Source: Cytobacillus oceanisediminis
GTDB lineage: Bacteria; Bacillota; Bacilli; Bacillales; Cytobacillaceae
Length of the DNA: 64,000 nucleotides
NCBI RefSeq assembly: GCF_022811925.1
Contig: NZ_CP065511.1
Location: forward strand, 4,775,001-4,839,000
Reading direction: 5' to 3'
Under the pieces are notes generated by a model. It did not search any database. It had not been told where the DNA came from and saw only the letters and a program-made list of their open reading frames with translations. This document shows positions 37,997 through 47,080 of this stretch, piece by piece (position 1 is the stretch's first letter; the number at the start of each line of letters is the position of its first letter). Both the position numbers and the translations under genes were made by a program.

Positions 37997-38370
37997 CATA
38001 GTACATATTCAGCAAGCACGCTCTGTACTTCGTATATGTTCAAGTTTTTATTAAAATGCTTTTCAATTGGTTCGTCTGATCCTGAGATCCAAATTTTTAA
38101 TTCGGCCTCCAGATCGAAGCTGCCTGCGGTTTCAATGCTAAAATGGGTGATGTTTTTGTAAGGGATGGAATGATACTCGATTTTTTTCCCTGTGATTCCT
38201 TGCTTATCCACCAGAATCAGGCGCTTGTTTGTAAAAATGAATAAATCACGGACGAGTCTGTAAGCTTTTTCAACCTGTTCACTCGGGGCAAGGACTGCTG
38301 AAAATTCCTCCTGAACCTCATTAATGTCCGCTTCAGATGCATTGCCGATAAAACCATCGAAAATTCCCAT
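37996..38370 (-). CDS. Bacterial PH-domain protein
   Basis: The 124-residue protein is a single bacterial pleckstrin-homology-like domain (bPH family). It has the strand pattern DLFIFTNKRLILVDKQGITGKK (split near 43-64), then YHSIPYKNITHFSIETAGSFDLEAELKIW split over 67-95, and a C-terminal helix. B. subtilis has comparable short proteins (for example YozO). Function unknown. It starts at ATG 38370 after GGAGGTTGG and lies upstream of NERD paralogue 2 on the same strand, about 130 bases away. Confidence 0.8.
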   Translation of the reverse strand: MGIFDGFIGNASEADINEVQEEFSAVLAPSEQVEKAYRLVRDLFIFTNKRLILVDKQGITGKKIEYHSIPYKNITHFSIETAGSFDLEAELKIWISGSDEPIEKHFNKNLNIYEVQSVLAEYVL

Positions 38371-38469
38371 TTAACCAACCTCCATTATAAGGTTTAACTC
38401 CATTATACGGATCGTCCGGAAAAATTCCCAGTGATAAAGGCTTTCCCTTCCAGGAAAGCCTTCAATTGT

Positions 38470-39033
38470 TTATTCTTCTGTTGATTGATCGTCCTGTGCT
38501 TTTTTCTGACCTTCTTCTTCTTTATCTTTTGAAATACGGCCGCAGGCAATGCGTTCTCCTGAATCTCCTGCCGGCTGAGTCATGCCATCATCTGGCCCGT
38601 CATGGATGACAATGGAGGTCCCTTCCTTTGTCAGCAAAGAATTTTTGTCTTCTTTTAACGTGACCTGGGGCGCCATAAAGTCAATCTTAACCTTTCCGTC
38701 ATCCTCAACAATCAGGTTGGGGAGATCACCCGCATGTGAGCCTTTCGGGTGAAGCAGCCCATGCTCTTTATTGTCCGGGTTAAAATGGTTTCCGGCTGAT
38801 TTAAAATCAGGGGGGTCGCATTCAGCCTTTTCATGAATATGGATGGCAAGTTCTCCCGGCGGCAGTCCGCTCAGATCCCCGCTCAATTTTACTCCGCTCG
38901 CCTGTTCCTGCACCTTAATTGTGCCTAATGAATCACCTGCAGCATTAAACATTTCAACTTCCGTATTCGTAATGTTCTCTTCCCCGCAGCCGGACAGAAG
39001 AAGAACAAAACCAAGCATCAGCGCTTTTCTCAT
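38470..39033 (-). CDS. sodC: Lipoprotein Cu/Zn superoxide dismutase
   Basis: The 187-residue protein has a lipoprotein signal (LLLSGC, Cys near residue 15). Its SOD domain keeps likely copper ligands in HIHEKAEC (two His), NHFNP (bridging His) and VIHDGPDD, zinc ligands in KEHGLLHPKGSHAGD, and GERIACGRIS with the disulfide cysteine. B. subtilis YojM is reported to lack some copper ligands; here the four histidines are visible, so activity is plausible. The acidic tail (about 168-187) is unusual. ATG 39033 follows GGAGG. Confidence 0.88.
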   Translation of the reverse strand: MRKALMLGFVLLLSGCGEENITNTEVEMFNAAGDSLGTIKVQEQASGVKLSGDLSGLPPGELAIHIHEKAECDPPDFKSAGNHFNPDNKEHGLLHPKGSHAGDLPNLIVEDDGKVKIDFMAPQVTLKEDKNSLLTKEGTSIVIHDGPDDGMTQPAGDSGERIACGRISKDKEEEGQKKAQDDQSTEE

Positions 39034-39113
39034 GATTGAATCCTCCATCAAGACATTTTGTCTTTAGTGTTGCCCAATCACTTAATCAATAAACAAAAAA
39101 AGAAGAACAGCCC

Positions 39114-39323
39114 TCAGCTGTTCCCCCCTTGTCTATTTTGCCTGTCGATGCGCTCTTCAAGCTCTTTCGCCTTGGCTGCTTCGCGCTTTGACACACGGAT
39201 AATTAATCTCATTGTAAGAATGGCCGCTACTAAAAAGATGGCAAACGTTACAGCTGCAGGGCCATATTCTGATTTATCTTCCGGAAAATATAGAAACAGC
39301 GACAGTACATACCATTGCAACAT
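39114..39323 (-). CDS. Small membrane protein, 69 residues
   Basis: The product has one or two hydrophobic segments (about residues 1-15 and 25-42) followed by a charged helical tail (KREAAKAKELEERIDRQ). Family not recognised. I chose ATG 39323, nine bases after AAAGGA; a TTG at 39332 directly abuts that site. A hairpin with T run (39096-39123 region on the minus strand, GAACAGC/GCTGTTC) overlaps its end and probably terminates it. It lies between sodC and the cyclophilin gene. Confidence 0.65.
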   Translation of the reverse strand: MLQWYVLSLFLYFPEDKSEYGPAAVTFAIFLVAAILTMRLIIRVSKREAAKAKELEERIDRQNRQGGNS

Positions 39324-39404
39324 CCTAATCAATCCTTTCTGCTAAAAGCAGTGTCCACCGAATTATTATATCAGCAATGATTACACAGTCCAATGTTTAA
39401 ACAC

Positions 39405-40139
39405 TTATTTTAAAACCTCGATCTTTTCAATGACCACATCTTCCGCAGGCTTGTCCTGTTCGGCTGTTTCAACTGCTGCGATACTGTCGACTACATCCAT
39501 TCCCTCAACAACCTGTCCAAAAACGGTGTGCTTATTATCAAGCCAAGGTGTACCGCCTTTTTCATAGGCTTTAATAATTTCTTCCGGATAACCTGCCTCT
39601 TCCATCTTTTCCATCATGCTTGGATCAAGCGTTGTGTTCTGAACAATAAAGAATTGGCTTCCGTTAGTATTGGGACCAGAGTTCGCCATGGATAAAGCTC
39701 CGCGGATATTATAAAGCTCATTGGAGAATTCATCCTCAAATGATTCACCGTAAATGCTTTCTCCGCCCATGCCGGTTCCCTCAGGGTCGCCGCCCTGGAT
39801 CATAAAATCTTTAATAACCCGGTGAAAAATCAAGCTGTCGTAATAGCCATCTTCACTATGCTTAATGAAATTTTCAACCGCTTTGGGAGCCTGATCCGGG
39901 AAAAGTTTAATTTTAATATTCCCTTTTGATGTCTGCATTTCCACCAGTCTTTCATTTCCCTCGACTTCTTCGGTTAATTGCGGAAAGCTGTCCGGTGCTT
40001 CTTCACTTGCCTGGTTATCTGTCTGGCTTTCTTCAGTATCAGAACCATTTGCCTTGTCCTCTTCTTTTTCAGTGCTTGTCCCGCATGCTGCCAGAATCAG
40101 CATCAGAAAAAGAAGCGGTGTTAGAAAACGCCATTTCAT
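39405..40139 (-). CDS. Cyclophilin-type peptidyl-prolyl isomerase lipoprotein
   Basis: The 244-residue protein has a lipobox LILAAC (Cys near 19), an acidic linker (about 25-60), and a cyclophilin domain. Domain signatures are [34 protein letters not shown] (split over about 93-126), [18 protein letters not shown] (near 150-167) and a late [17 protein letters not shown]. It should assist proline isomerisation of exported proteins outside the membrane. The lipid anchor separates it from cytoplasmic PpiB. Start ATG 40139 after TAGGAGGATGA. Confidence 0.92.
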   Translation of the reverse strand: MKWRFLTPLLFLMLILAACGTSTEKEEDKANGSDTEESQTDNQASEEAPDSFPQLTEEVEGNERLVEMQTSKGNIKIKLFPDQAPKAVENFIKHSEDGYYDSLIFHRVIKDFMIQGGDPEGTGMGGESIYGESFEDEFSNELYNIRGALSMANSGPNTNGSQFFIVQNTTLDPSMMEKMEEAGYPEEIIKAYEKGGTPWLDNKHTVFGQVVEGMDVVDSIAAVETAEQDKPAEDVVIEKIEVLK

Positions 40140-40260
40140 TTTCTCATCCTCCTATGAAAAAACTAATCATTTTTTAGCTTACCTGATTTATTGAAAATTT
40201 GCACTTTGTTTTTTCAAGCTTCATAATGGTGCTAAAGAAAAATGCAAAGGAGAGGTTAGA

Positions 40261-40641
40261 TTGGCAGAAGTAAAGATCGGCGACAAAGTAACAGCCATCT
40301 ATAAAACAGGCAAATATATCGGGGAAGTTACAGATATCCGGCCACAGCATTACCTGGTCAGAGTGCTGGCGGTCCTAAAGCATCCAATGCAAGGCGATTT
40401 GCATAATCCAAAAGAGGCGGACGTGATACTTTTCCATGAGCGCCGCGCGCTTGCATTCAGAGAGCAGACCAATGTGCCTAAGCAGATGGTAAAGCCATTT
40501 GAAGAAGAAATGCCGGATTATAAGGATTCGCTGCAAATAGCTTTGGATAAAATGAGAACGGAGCTGGAAGGAGATTCTTCTCCCTGGGCAGAACAAAGCA
40601 TAAGGAATCTTGACTCATTGGAAAAGGATTATTTTAAGTAA
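40261..40641 (+). CDS. kapB: Kinase-associated protein KapB
   Basis: The 126-residue protein begins at TTG 40261 after GGAGAGG and matches KapB: GDKVTAIYKTGKYIGEV (about 6-22), VLKHPMQGDLHNPKEADV, and FREQTNVP. In B. subtilis KapB is described as a lipoprotein needed for KinB signalling to sporulation. I see no lipobox here, so membrane attachment is doubtful. It converges with kapD. Confidence 0.9.
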   Translation: MAEVKIGDKVTAIYKTGKYIGEVTDIRPQHYLVRVLAVLKHPMQGDLHNPKEADVILFHERRALAFREQTNVPKQMVKPFEEEMPDYKDSLQIALDKMRTELEGDSSPWAEQSIRNLDSLEKDYFK

Positions 40642-40648
40642 AATGAAA

Positions 40649-40681
40649 ACAAGCCAAATCATTCTGATGGATTTGGCTTGT
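40649..40681. terminator. Hairpin between kapB and kapD
   Basis: ACAAGCCAAATC pairs with GATTTGGCTTGT around a 9-base loop. T tracts are short, so it may terminate weakly in both directions. Confidence 0.6.
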
Positions 40682-41301
40682 CAGGCAAATTTATTAAACA
40701 GTTTCGAGAAGTCCACCCGATCGCCAATTGTAGTAGGTTCCGGCTTCTGCAGATACTTCTTATCTTTTTCTACCAATCTGAAAATATTGTAAGTCGTTAG
40801 GGCATCATCTAAAGCTCGGTGGTGTTTTCCTGTTCCTTCCTTGCCGTATTCCTGAACGGCTTTCCATAATCCTGTCTGGTTTTGGTCCCCAAAAAAACGC
40901 TTATATTCCATCGAAAGGTCCACTTCCCTGCCTCTGAACGGAAAATCAACTCCAGCCTGGCTGCAATTATTCCTAAGCACCTTCATATCCATATTTCCCC
41001 ACGTAACAATCGTGCATGGACGGTTCCTGTTCATATCCATCATTTTTTTCACCAGTTCAAGAAAATCGATGCCCCGGTCTACCTGTTCCTGTGTTATATG
41101 CAGAAAGGATTTGCAACGCTCGGACAATATCGGAAACCGGACAGGAGTTACATATGAAGAGAACTCTTCACAAACTTGATTGCTGATGACTGATACAATT
41201 CCCGCTTCGATAATTTCCGGAAAAAACCCTCTGAAAGCACTGCCTTTCTCAGGCATGGTAAACTCAAAATCAATAAATAGGTATTGGTGTTCCTCCCCCA
41301 T
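40681..41301 (-). CDS. kapD: 3'-5' exonuclease KapD
   Basis: The 206-residue protein is a DnaQ/DEDDh-type exonuclease with YLFIDFEFTMPE (Asp and Glu of ExoI, near 7-18), a middle NMDMKVLRNNC (ExoII Asp) and HRALDDALTTYNIF (ExoIII His and Asp, near 159-172). B. subtilis KapD (about 205 residues) inhibits the KinA pathway to sporulation. ATG 41301 follows CAGGTGA. It converges with kapB. Confidence 0.92.
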   Translation of the reverse strand: MGEEHQYLFIDFEFTMPEKGSAFRGFFPEIIEAGIVSVISNQVCEEFSSYVTPVRFPILSERCKSFLHITQEQVDRGIDFLELVKKMMDMNRNRPCTIVTWGNMDMKVLRNNCSQAGVDFPFRGREVDLSMEYKRFFGDQNQTGLWKAVQEYGKEGTGKHHRALDDALTTYNIFRLVEKDKKYLQKPEPTTIGDRVDFSKLFNKFA

Positions 41302-41498
41302 GTTTTCACCTGCTTTCCATTAGAAAATTTACGCACACAATTTCTTATATTATAGCATGAAATATTTCAATTTTCTGAGTAAATTGCATTTAAGCCGGAA
41401 TTTTTCAGCAGCATTTGCCTTCTTTTAAAAAAGCTTAACTCCGCAGAAAAAAAGCCGAAAAATAGGATAGAAGTTTAAAATAACGGAGGCGGATTCCT

Positions 41499-42174
41499 TT
41501 GCGTTCTTGGTCTGGATTTATGATCATCATTCTTTTGCTTCCTATTTTTTCTTTACTGGTATTTGCTGTCTCTGCTGAATCGCAAAAGGTCCAGGGATTC
41601 CATGAGCTGCTGGATGAAAAGCTTGAAATAAAAGAAGTCAGCCTGCCCCAGACAAGTTATATTAAAGCAGGCAACGGCAAGGTAATCTCTGAAATATATC
41701 ATCCGGTAAACAGAATCAGCCTATCGTCAGGTGACATTCCCCCTTTTCTTAAGGATGTATTTATCACAGCAGAGGACCAGCATTTTTATGATCATGCCGG
41801 ATTCGATGTTGCTGCCATTGGACGTGCCCTGGCCGGCAAGATCCATCCATAAAATCACTGATCTAAAAGGAAATTTGCTTTATAGCTGGGAGGATTTTCA
41901 AACGCAAATTTGGAGCGAAAAAACGATAGAAAAAGTGAGGGATTTAATGGCCAGGACTGTTCAATCCGGCACAGCCCGGAAAGCACGTCTGCCAGATGGT
42001 TATGCGGGCGGCAAAACAGGAACCACAAATGGCTATCATGATTTCTGGTTCGTGGGCTTAACTGGCCAGTACACAGCAGGTGTCTGGGTTGGAAAAGATC
42101 GGCCCGGCAGTCTGGCTGCTATCGAATCGGATTCTCCCCAGCTGCTGATTTGGAAGGATATAATGTCTGATTAA
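41499..42174 (+). pseudogene. pbpD: Remnant of pbpD (penicillin-binding protein 4), internal deletion with frame change
   Basis: The 5' piece (41499-41852) encodes a membrane anchor and the start of a GT51 transglycosylase domain (FITAEDQHFYDHAGFD), then stops at GKIHP. The 3' piece, read in another frame from about 41848, encodes the end of a transpeptidase domain (DGYAGGKTGTTNGYHDFW and VWVGKDRPG). About 400 residues expected between them, including the catalytic SxxK serine, are missing compared with the roughly 620-residue family. The join lies near 41845-41855. A single sequencing error cannot explain this; the enzyme must be inactive. Confidence 0.9.
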
Positions 42175-42191
42175 AATGATATGTTTACCTT

Positions 42192-42223
42192 AAAAGGAGG
42201 CCCTTTACAGCGGCCTCCTTTTA
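42192..42223. terminator. Bidirectional terminator between pbpD remnant and yufK
   Basis: AAAAGGAGGCC pairs with GGCCTCCTTTT around an 8-base loop; A and T runs lie on both sides. Confidence 0.85.
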
Positions 42224-42781
42224 CTATATCGGCAGACTGGCCATGATGCTGTTGTATATTTTCAAAGAAAGATAGAGTATACCGGTTAAAAGAGAAGACC
42301 AGACAATAAGCTGAAAAAAAATCACACCAGCGATGCCGGCTGCAGTCAATGAAGAACTGGCTTTATAAACAAAATAACTGAAATAAATAAAGGTGGCGGC
42401 CGCAAAGAGGATGCCAATTCCGGCATAACTGAACAGACTCAGAAGCGACAAGGCGCCTCCAATAAAATAGATGGCCGAACCTTGCCTTGCCTTTGTCAGA
42501 CTTTCCCCTTCCAGATCTTTTGAAAAGAATAGAAGTGAAAGTCCATTGACCGTATCTGCAACCAATTTCAGGGCGGCAAACACCATAAAAAAAATGACCA
42601 GGAGGAGAACCGTAAGTGACAGCTTTACGCCGCCTTCTGAAAAGAACTCCAGCATCCCCTGGTAAACTCCTGATTTTTCCAGAAAATAAACTAATTCCAT
42701 CTGGGTTTTTAATGCCAGAGAAGTACTAAACAAAATAATCGCGAAGAGTGGAAAATAACTCGTCAGATATGTATTTTTCAT
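42224..42781 (-). CDS. yufK: YufK-family membrane protein
   Basis: The 185-residue protein has five predicted transmembrane helices (about 7-27, 52-75, 100-118, 120-138, 148-175). Its length and its place between pbpD and the mrp locus match B. subtilis YufK (DUF5366). Function unknown. The start at ATG 42781 precedes the first helix directly. Confidence 0.8.
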   Translation of the reverse strand: MKNTYLTSYFPLFAIILFSTSLALKTQMELVYFLEKSGVYQGMLEFFSEGGVKLSLTVLLLVIFFMVFAALKLVADTVNGLSLLFFSKDLEGESLTKARQGSAIYFIGGALSLLSLFSYAGIGILFAAATFIYFSYFVYKASSSLTAAGIAGVIFFQLIVWSSLLTGILYLSLKIYNSIMASLPI

Positions 42782-42946
42782 TTTTCCCCATCCATATACG
42801 CCTTTCTTTACTCTAGCTATCTATTATCAGTGAATTTCATAATTTTTACAACAGCTTATCCCGTCTGTATATTTCAGTGTTTCCCGGCATAGACATAAAC
42901 TATATTCTAGTAAATCTTGCGGTAAATAGAGAAAAGGGGGCAGGAA

Positions 42947-43489
42947 ATGAAAAAAGGAATATGCTGTTTTTTGTTTGCAGTCTTGCTGTCAGCTCAGTAC
43001 CTTATGCCTGCGAAAGCTGCTGATGCTGAAAAAGAGTTCGAGGACATCCTTGAAGAACAGCTTCGCAGCACAGTTCATTATTACAGCGAAGACTCCTTTT
43101 CGGTCATTGATGCATACGGTATGCAGGGGCAAGTAACAAAAGTTGTTGCACCTGATGACCCGCAAACATCGCAAAATGAAGAGGAAATTGAAGAATATTC
43201 ATCTCATATCGGAATTGTTTTTTTGGAATTAGAGCAAAAAAGAGATGACTTATTTATTTTTAAGAAGAAAGATTTCTTTTACTATGATTTTGATAAAAAT
43301 GAATTCCTGACAGCATCCAATGTGCTCGGCAATGAATCAATCAGGGAATTTTTTGAATTGTATTCGGACGATATTGAGAAAAATATTACGCCCTTCTCCA
43401 AATTTCTCTTTTTATTCTTCCTTTCCTTCATCATTACGGTCCCGCTATTCATCATGATTTTTCATAACCGCGGCCGAAGCAAATTTTAA
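42947..43489 (+). CDS. Exported/membrane-anchored protein of unknown function
   Basis: The 180-residue protein has a signal peptide (about 1-25, MPAKAADA end), an acidic extracellular part (about 26-148) with a DDPQTSQNEEEIEEYS stretch, and a C-terminal transmembrane helix (about 150-172) followed by a short basic tail. The topology resembles a type I membrane protein. I do not recognise a family. The ribosome site AAAAGGGGGCAGG precedes ATG 42947, and a terminator follows. Confidence 0.72.
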   Translation: MKKGICCFLFAVLLSAQYLMPAKAADAEKEFEDILEEQLRSTVHYYSEDSFSVIDAYGMQGQVTKVVAPDDPQTSQNEEEIEEYSSHIGIVFLELEQKRDDLFIFKKKDFFYYDFDKNEFLTASNVLGNESIREFFELYSDDIEKNITPFSKFLFLFFLSFIITVPLFIMIFHNRGRSKF

Positions 43490-43499
43490 TACAGCAGTA

Positions 43500-43530
43500 A
43501 GAGAGGATGAGCCGTATCTCATCCTCTTCT
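43500..43530 (+). terminator. Terminator after the 180-residue protein gene
   Basis: AGAGGATGA pairs with TCATCCTCT around an 8-base loop and is followed by TCTTGTTG. The T tract is short. Confidence 0.65.
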
Positions 43531-43532
43531 TG

Positions 43533-43594
43533 TTGTCTAGCTCCAGCGCCTACCCCCTCGAGGTGTCGGGGCTGGCAAGGCGCTTCCGCTTTTC
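43533..43594. repeat. Dispersed REP-like element (TTGTCTAGCTCCAGCGCC type)
   Basis: TTGTCTAGCTCCAGCGCCTA at one end and GGCGCTTCCGCTTTTCT at the other are the complementary ends of the elements at 52448-52696. Ends of this kind are common between genes in Bacillaceae genomes. Confidence 0.75.
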
Positions 43595-43816
43595 TTATGA
43601 CGCTGTCTGTATCCTCACATATTCTCTCGGTTCAAATACCTTCATCTTTTGTTTATTTTCAGCTTCCATTTTGTAATTTGCCGGTAATAATTCGACCACT
43701 TCTTCTTCGTCTGCCGGAATATAGAATTCCCTTTTGGTTTGGTGGTCCAATATCCAGGCGCCTGCAAACAGCAGGGCAAAGATTGTAATGGCTGCTGAAA
43801 TTTTATGCTTAATCAT
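43595..43816 (-). CDS. yufS: YufS-like small membrane protein
   Basis: The 73-residue protein has a basic start, one transmembrane helix (about 6-24) and a polar acidic and basic tail. Its place directly upstream of the mrp operon and its size fit B. subtilis YufS (71 residues). Function unknown. ATG 43816 follows AGGTGG by eight bases; a GTG at 43828 is less likely. The plus-strand element at 43533-43594 lies directly after the stop. Confidence 0.62.
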   Translation of the reverse strand: MIKHKISAAITIFALLFAGAWILDHQTKREFYIPADEEEVVELLPANYKMEAENKQKMKVFEPREYVRIQTAS

Positions 43817-44268
43817 GCACAACACCACCTAAGAGTAGTGTGCGTAGATCAATGATTTTTTATACAAAAATGCTGCTTTTGGAGAAATTTTTTCAAAAAA
43901 ATTTTTCCTGATTAATTCGTGTTTCTACCTATTTAATAAGAATGGATAAATCCTTTACTGATAAGGGTTTGAAGAATGCACAGACTTTATTTTTAGGTTA
44001 TAATTTGTTCAGAGGTGCATGAGCGGATAGTAATGATGAATATGGCACGCCTGTCATGCCTGCCCTGGCTGGATAATATGGGGGAAGGTGGAAAAACTTT
44101 TATTAAGCGCTTTACATATAGCAGAAAAAGTTTTATACATGCTGCGGAAGAAAAATACAGTTTTCCAAATATGCTGAACTGTTAGATGCCATATTTTGCC
44201 GCTTCATCAAGCTGCATAATAGGATCCTTTGTTGAGTAACACACAATTAATTTAAAGGGGGTAATGTT
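43817..44268. other. Intergenic region upstream of the mrp operon
   Basis: This 450-base region holds an AT-rich imperfect hairpin at about 43879-43907 (GGAGAAATTTTTT against AAAAAATTTTTCC). It must contain the mrp promoter, but no sigma-A pair stands out. A 49-codon frame near 44036-44185 lacks a ribosome site and I do not accept it. Confidence 0.5.
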
Positions 44269-46671
44269 TTGTCTTTGCTTCACCTGGCAATAATTTCACC
44301 ATTTTTGCTTGCCATCCTTGTGCCTATTGCGTACAAGCTGTTTAGGCAGATACATACGGGTTGGTTCGTACTTCCTCTGCCAATCCTTTTATTCAGTTAT
44401 TTTATCTCTTATTTATCCATCACCTCCAATCAGCAATCCGTCACAAAATCTTTTTCATGGATTCCCACTCTTGGAATCGATTTCACGGCTAAAGTAGACG
44501 GGCTTGGTTTGCTTTTTTCTTTGCTGATTACCGGAATAGGGGCATTGGTTGTTCTGTATTCCATCTATTACTTGGATAAAAACAAAGAAAAACTAAACAC
44601 CTTCTATGTTTACTTGCTTCTATTTATGGGAGCTATGCTTGGAGTTGTCCTTTCGGATAACTTGATTGTGCTTTATACTTTCTGGGAATTTACGAGTTTT
44701 TCTTCATTCCTGTTAATCGGGTACTGGTACCACAGAGAGAAATCAAGATATGGTGCACAGAAGTCGATGATCATCACGGTTTTCGGCGGTCTTTCTATGC
44801 TTGGAGGCATCATACTTCTTTATTTGATGACAGGTACTTTCAGCATTTCTGAAATTATTGCTCAATCAGATGAGATATTTTCACACTCATTATTTGTTCC
44901 TGCTTTGCTTTGCATTTTGCTTGGGGCTTTTACCAAGTCCGCACAATTTCCATTTCACATCTGGCTGCCGGATGCCATGGAAGCTCCAACACCCGTCAGT
45001 GCATATCTGCATTCAGCAACAATGGTTAAAGCAGGCATTTATTTAGTAGCACGTATGAGTCCGATATTTGCGGAGCATTCGCTCTGGCTCTGGCTCATTG
45101 CAGGATTTGGCATTACAACATTATTCTGGGGTTCCTTCTCAGCTGTCAAACAGACTGACCTTAAAGCCATTCTGGCTTTCTCAACGGTCAGCCAGCTGGG
45201 GATGATCATGTCCCTTCTCGGCATCGGTGCTGCAGCACTTCACTTCGAAACAGTAGATGACAGTTATTTCACAGTTGCCACTACAGCTGCAGTCTTTCAT
45301 TTGATCAACCATGCCACCTTTAAAGGAAGTCTGTTCATGGTAGCTGGAATCGTAGACCATGAAACCGGAACCCGTGATATCCGCAAGCTTGGCGGTTTGA
45401 TGAACTTTATGCCGATTACCTTTACTTTAGCGATTATCGGCACATTTTCCATGGCCGGGCTCCCGCCTTTTAATGGGTTCTTAAGTAAGGAAATGTTCTT
45501 CACAGGAATGGTCCGTGTTCTGGAAATGGATATTTTCAATTTGGATACTTGGGGATTCTTGTTCCCTGTTGTTGCCTGGGTGGCAAGTGTATTCACTTTC
45601 ATTTACAGCATGATTCTTGTATTCAAAACGTTCACAGGCAAGTTCCAGCCTGAACAATTAGAAAAGAAACCGCACGAAGCTCCAATCGGGATGCTAATAT
45701 CACCAATTATCCTGGCTTCACTCGTAATCATTATCGGTTTCTTCCCTAATATTATTTCAAATACGCTCATCTCTCCTGCACAGGCGGCCATCATGCCTGT
45801 TGAAGGGTATGTGTATGATACTCATATTTACTTCTGGCATGGATTTACGCCCGAGCTGTTCATGACTTTGGGTGTTATTACATTGGGAATTCTGCTTTTT
45901 GTCACTCTGCCGAAGTGGAGAAGTGTGTATAATTTGTTCCCTGAAAAATTGGCATTAAATCGTTTTTACGATTCTATGCTGGAAGTATCACAGAGGGCTT
46001 CCTTTAACATAACAAGGTTATATATGAACGGATTCATCAGAACCTATCTTGTGTATATCTTTTCATTTTTCATTGTTGCTTTGGCTACCACACTGGTTCT
46101 GAAAGATGCTTTTAAATTCGACACGAGCGAAGTGGCCACCATCCATTATGCGGAGGTTCTGCTGGCATTAGTCATCGCTGCTTCATCTGTTTCCATTCTA
46201 TTTGTAAAATCCAGAATGACATCCATCATTCTGCTGGGGGCAGTCGGATATACCGTTTCATTGTTCTTTGTTATTTTCCGGGCGCCTGACCTTGCATTAA
46301 CACAGCTTGTAATCGAGACTATTTCAGTCTCTTTATTCCTGCTTGCCTTCTACCATCTGCCAAAGCTTCGGCATGAGGAGCGGATGGGATTTAAGATGAC
46401 AAATGCCCTTATTTCTGTAGGGGTGGGTGCAATTGTAACGATGATTGCCCTATCTGCACACAGCAATAAGATGTTTCCTTCAATTGCTCAATATTACGTC
46501 GAGAATACGTATAAGGAAGCTGCCGGGAAAAACATGGTAAACGTTATTCTTGTTGATTTCCGTGGCTTTGATACCATGTTTGAAATTACGGTTCTTGGAA
46601 TTGCAGCTCTTGGAATTTTCGCTATGATTAAACTTCGCCTGGAAGGAGGAAAGAAAAATGAAAACAAATGA
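44269..46671 (+). CDS. mrpA: Mrp Na+/H+ antiporter subunit A
   Basis: The 800-residue subunit has about 20 transmembrane helices, related to the complex I NuoL subunit in the N-terminal two thirds and to MbhD-like and MrpB-like parts at the C-terminus. Typical stretches are FWEFTSFSSFLLIGYW, GAFTKSAQFPFHIWLPDAMEAPTPVSAYLHSATMVKAGIYL (split near 219-262) and HATFKGSLFMVAGIVDHETGTRD. The start is TTG 44269, nine bases after AAAGGGGG. It overlaps mrpB by 14 bases. The complex exports Na+ at alkaline pH. Confidence 0.96.
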   Translation: MSLLHLAIISPFLLAILVPIAYKLFRQIHTGWFVLPLPILLFSYFISYLSITSNQQSVTKSFSWIPTLGIDFTAKVDGLGLLFSLLITGIGALVVLYSIYYLDKNKEKLNTFYVYLLLFMGAMLGVVLSDNLIVLYTFWEFTSFSSFLLIGYWYHREKSRYGAQKSMIITVFGGLSMLGGIILLYLMTGTFSISEIIAQSDEIFSHSLFVPALLCILLGAFTKSAQFPFHIWLPDAMEAPTPVSAYLHSATMVKAGIYLVARMSPIFAEHSLWLWLIAGFGITTLFWGSFSAVKQTDLKAILAFSTVSQLGMIMSLLGIGAAALHFETVDDSYFTVATTAAVFHLINHATFKGSLFMVAGIVDHETGTRDIRKLGGLMNFMPITFTLAIIGTFSMAGLPPFNGFLSKEMFFTGMVRVLEMDIFNLDTWGFLFPVVAWVASVFTFIYSMILVFKTFTGKFQPEQLEKKPHEAPIGMLISPIILASLVIIIGFFPNIISNTLISPAQAAIMPVEGYVYDTHIYFWHGFTPELFMTLGVITLGILLFVTLPKWRSVYNLFPEKLALNRFYDSMLEVSQRASFNITRLYMNGFIRTYLVYIFSFFIVALATTLVLKDAFKFDTSEVATIHYAEVLLALVIAASSVSILFVKSRMTSIILLGAVGYTVSLFFVIFRAPDLALTQLVIETISVSLFLLAFYHLPKLRHEERMGFKMTNALISVGVGAIVTMIALSAHSNKMFPSIAQYYVENTYKEAAGKNMVNVILVDFRGFDTMFEITVLGIAALGIFAMIKLRLEGGKKNENK

Positions 46672-47080
46672 TATTATTTTGCAGACCGCTACGAAAGTAG
46701 TTTTGTTTCTCATTGTTCTTTTCTCTGTCCATATCTTTTTTGCCGGCCATTATACACCGGGCGGCGGATTCGTTGGCGGTTTGCTGACATCGGGGGCAAT
46801 TGTTCTGCTGCTGCTGGCTTTTGACATGAAAACTGTCTCAAAGATTCTTCCTGTCAATTATATTCACATGATTGCAGTTGGACTGCTTTTTGCAATCGGT
46901 ACAGGGGCGGGAGCATTGCTATTTAATGTCCCTTTCCTTACCCATGCTTTTGGACATGTTGACTTGCCAGTCCTGGGGGACACTTCCCTCCATACAGCTA
47001 CACTGTTTGACCTGGGTGTTTTTCTGGTTGTTGTTGGCGTTACGATGACCATTATTCAAACGATAGGGGAGGATGAATAA
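46658..47080 (+). CDS. mrpB: Mrp antiporter subunit B
   Basis: The 140-residue membrane subunit has four helices and the [21 protein letters not shown] motif (split near 31-52) of MnhB/MrpB proteins. It overlaps mrpA by 14 bases and mrpC by one, which indicates tight translational coupling within the operon. Confidence 0.95.
   Translation: MKTNDIILQTATKVVLFLIVLFSVHIFFAGHYTPGGGFVGGLLTSGAIVLLLLAFDMKTVSKILPVNYIHMIAVGLLFAIGTGAGALLFNVPFLTHAFGHVDLPVLGDTSLHTATLFDLGVFLVVVGVTMTIIQTIGEDE

Noticed and set aside
41731..42174. Independent 147-codon gene for a KTG-motif protein
   Set aside because: Its first 39 or so codons are out of frame with the pbpD 5' piece and have no ribosome site; the rest is the end of pbpD, so it is a pseudogene fragment.
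44036..44185. 49-codon frame upstream of mrpA
   Set aside because: No ribosome site, odd composition, no terminator of its own and no similarity that I recognise.
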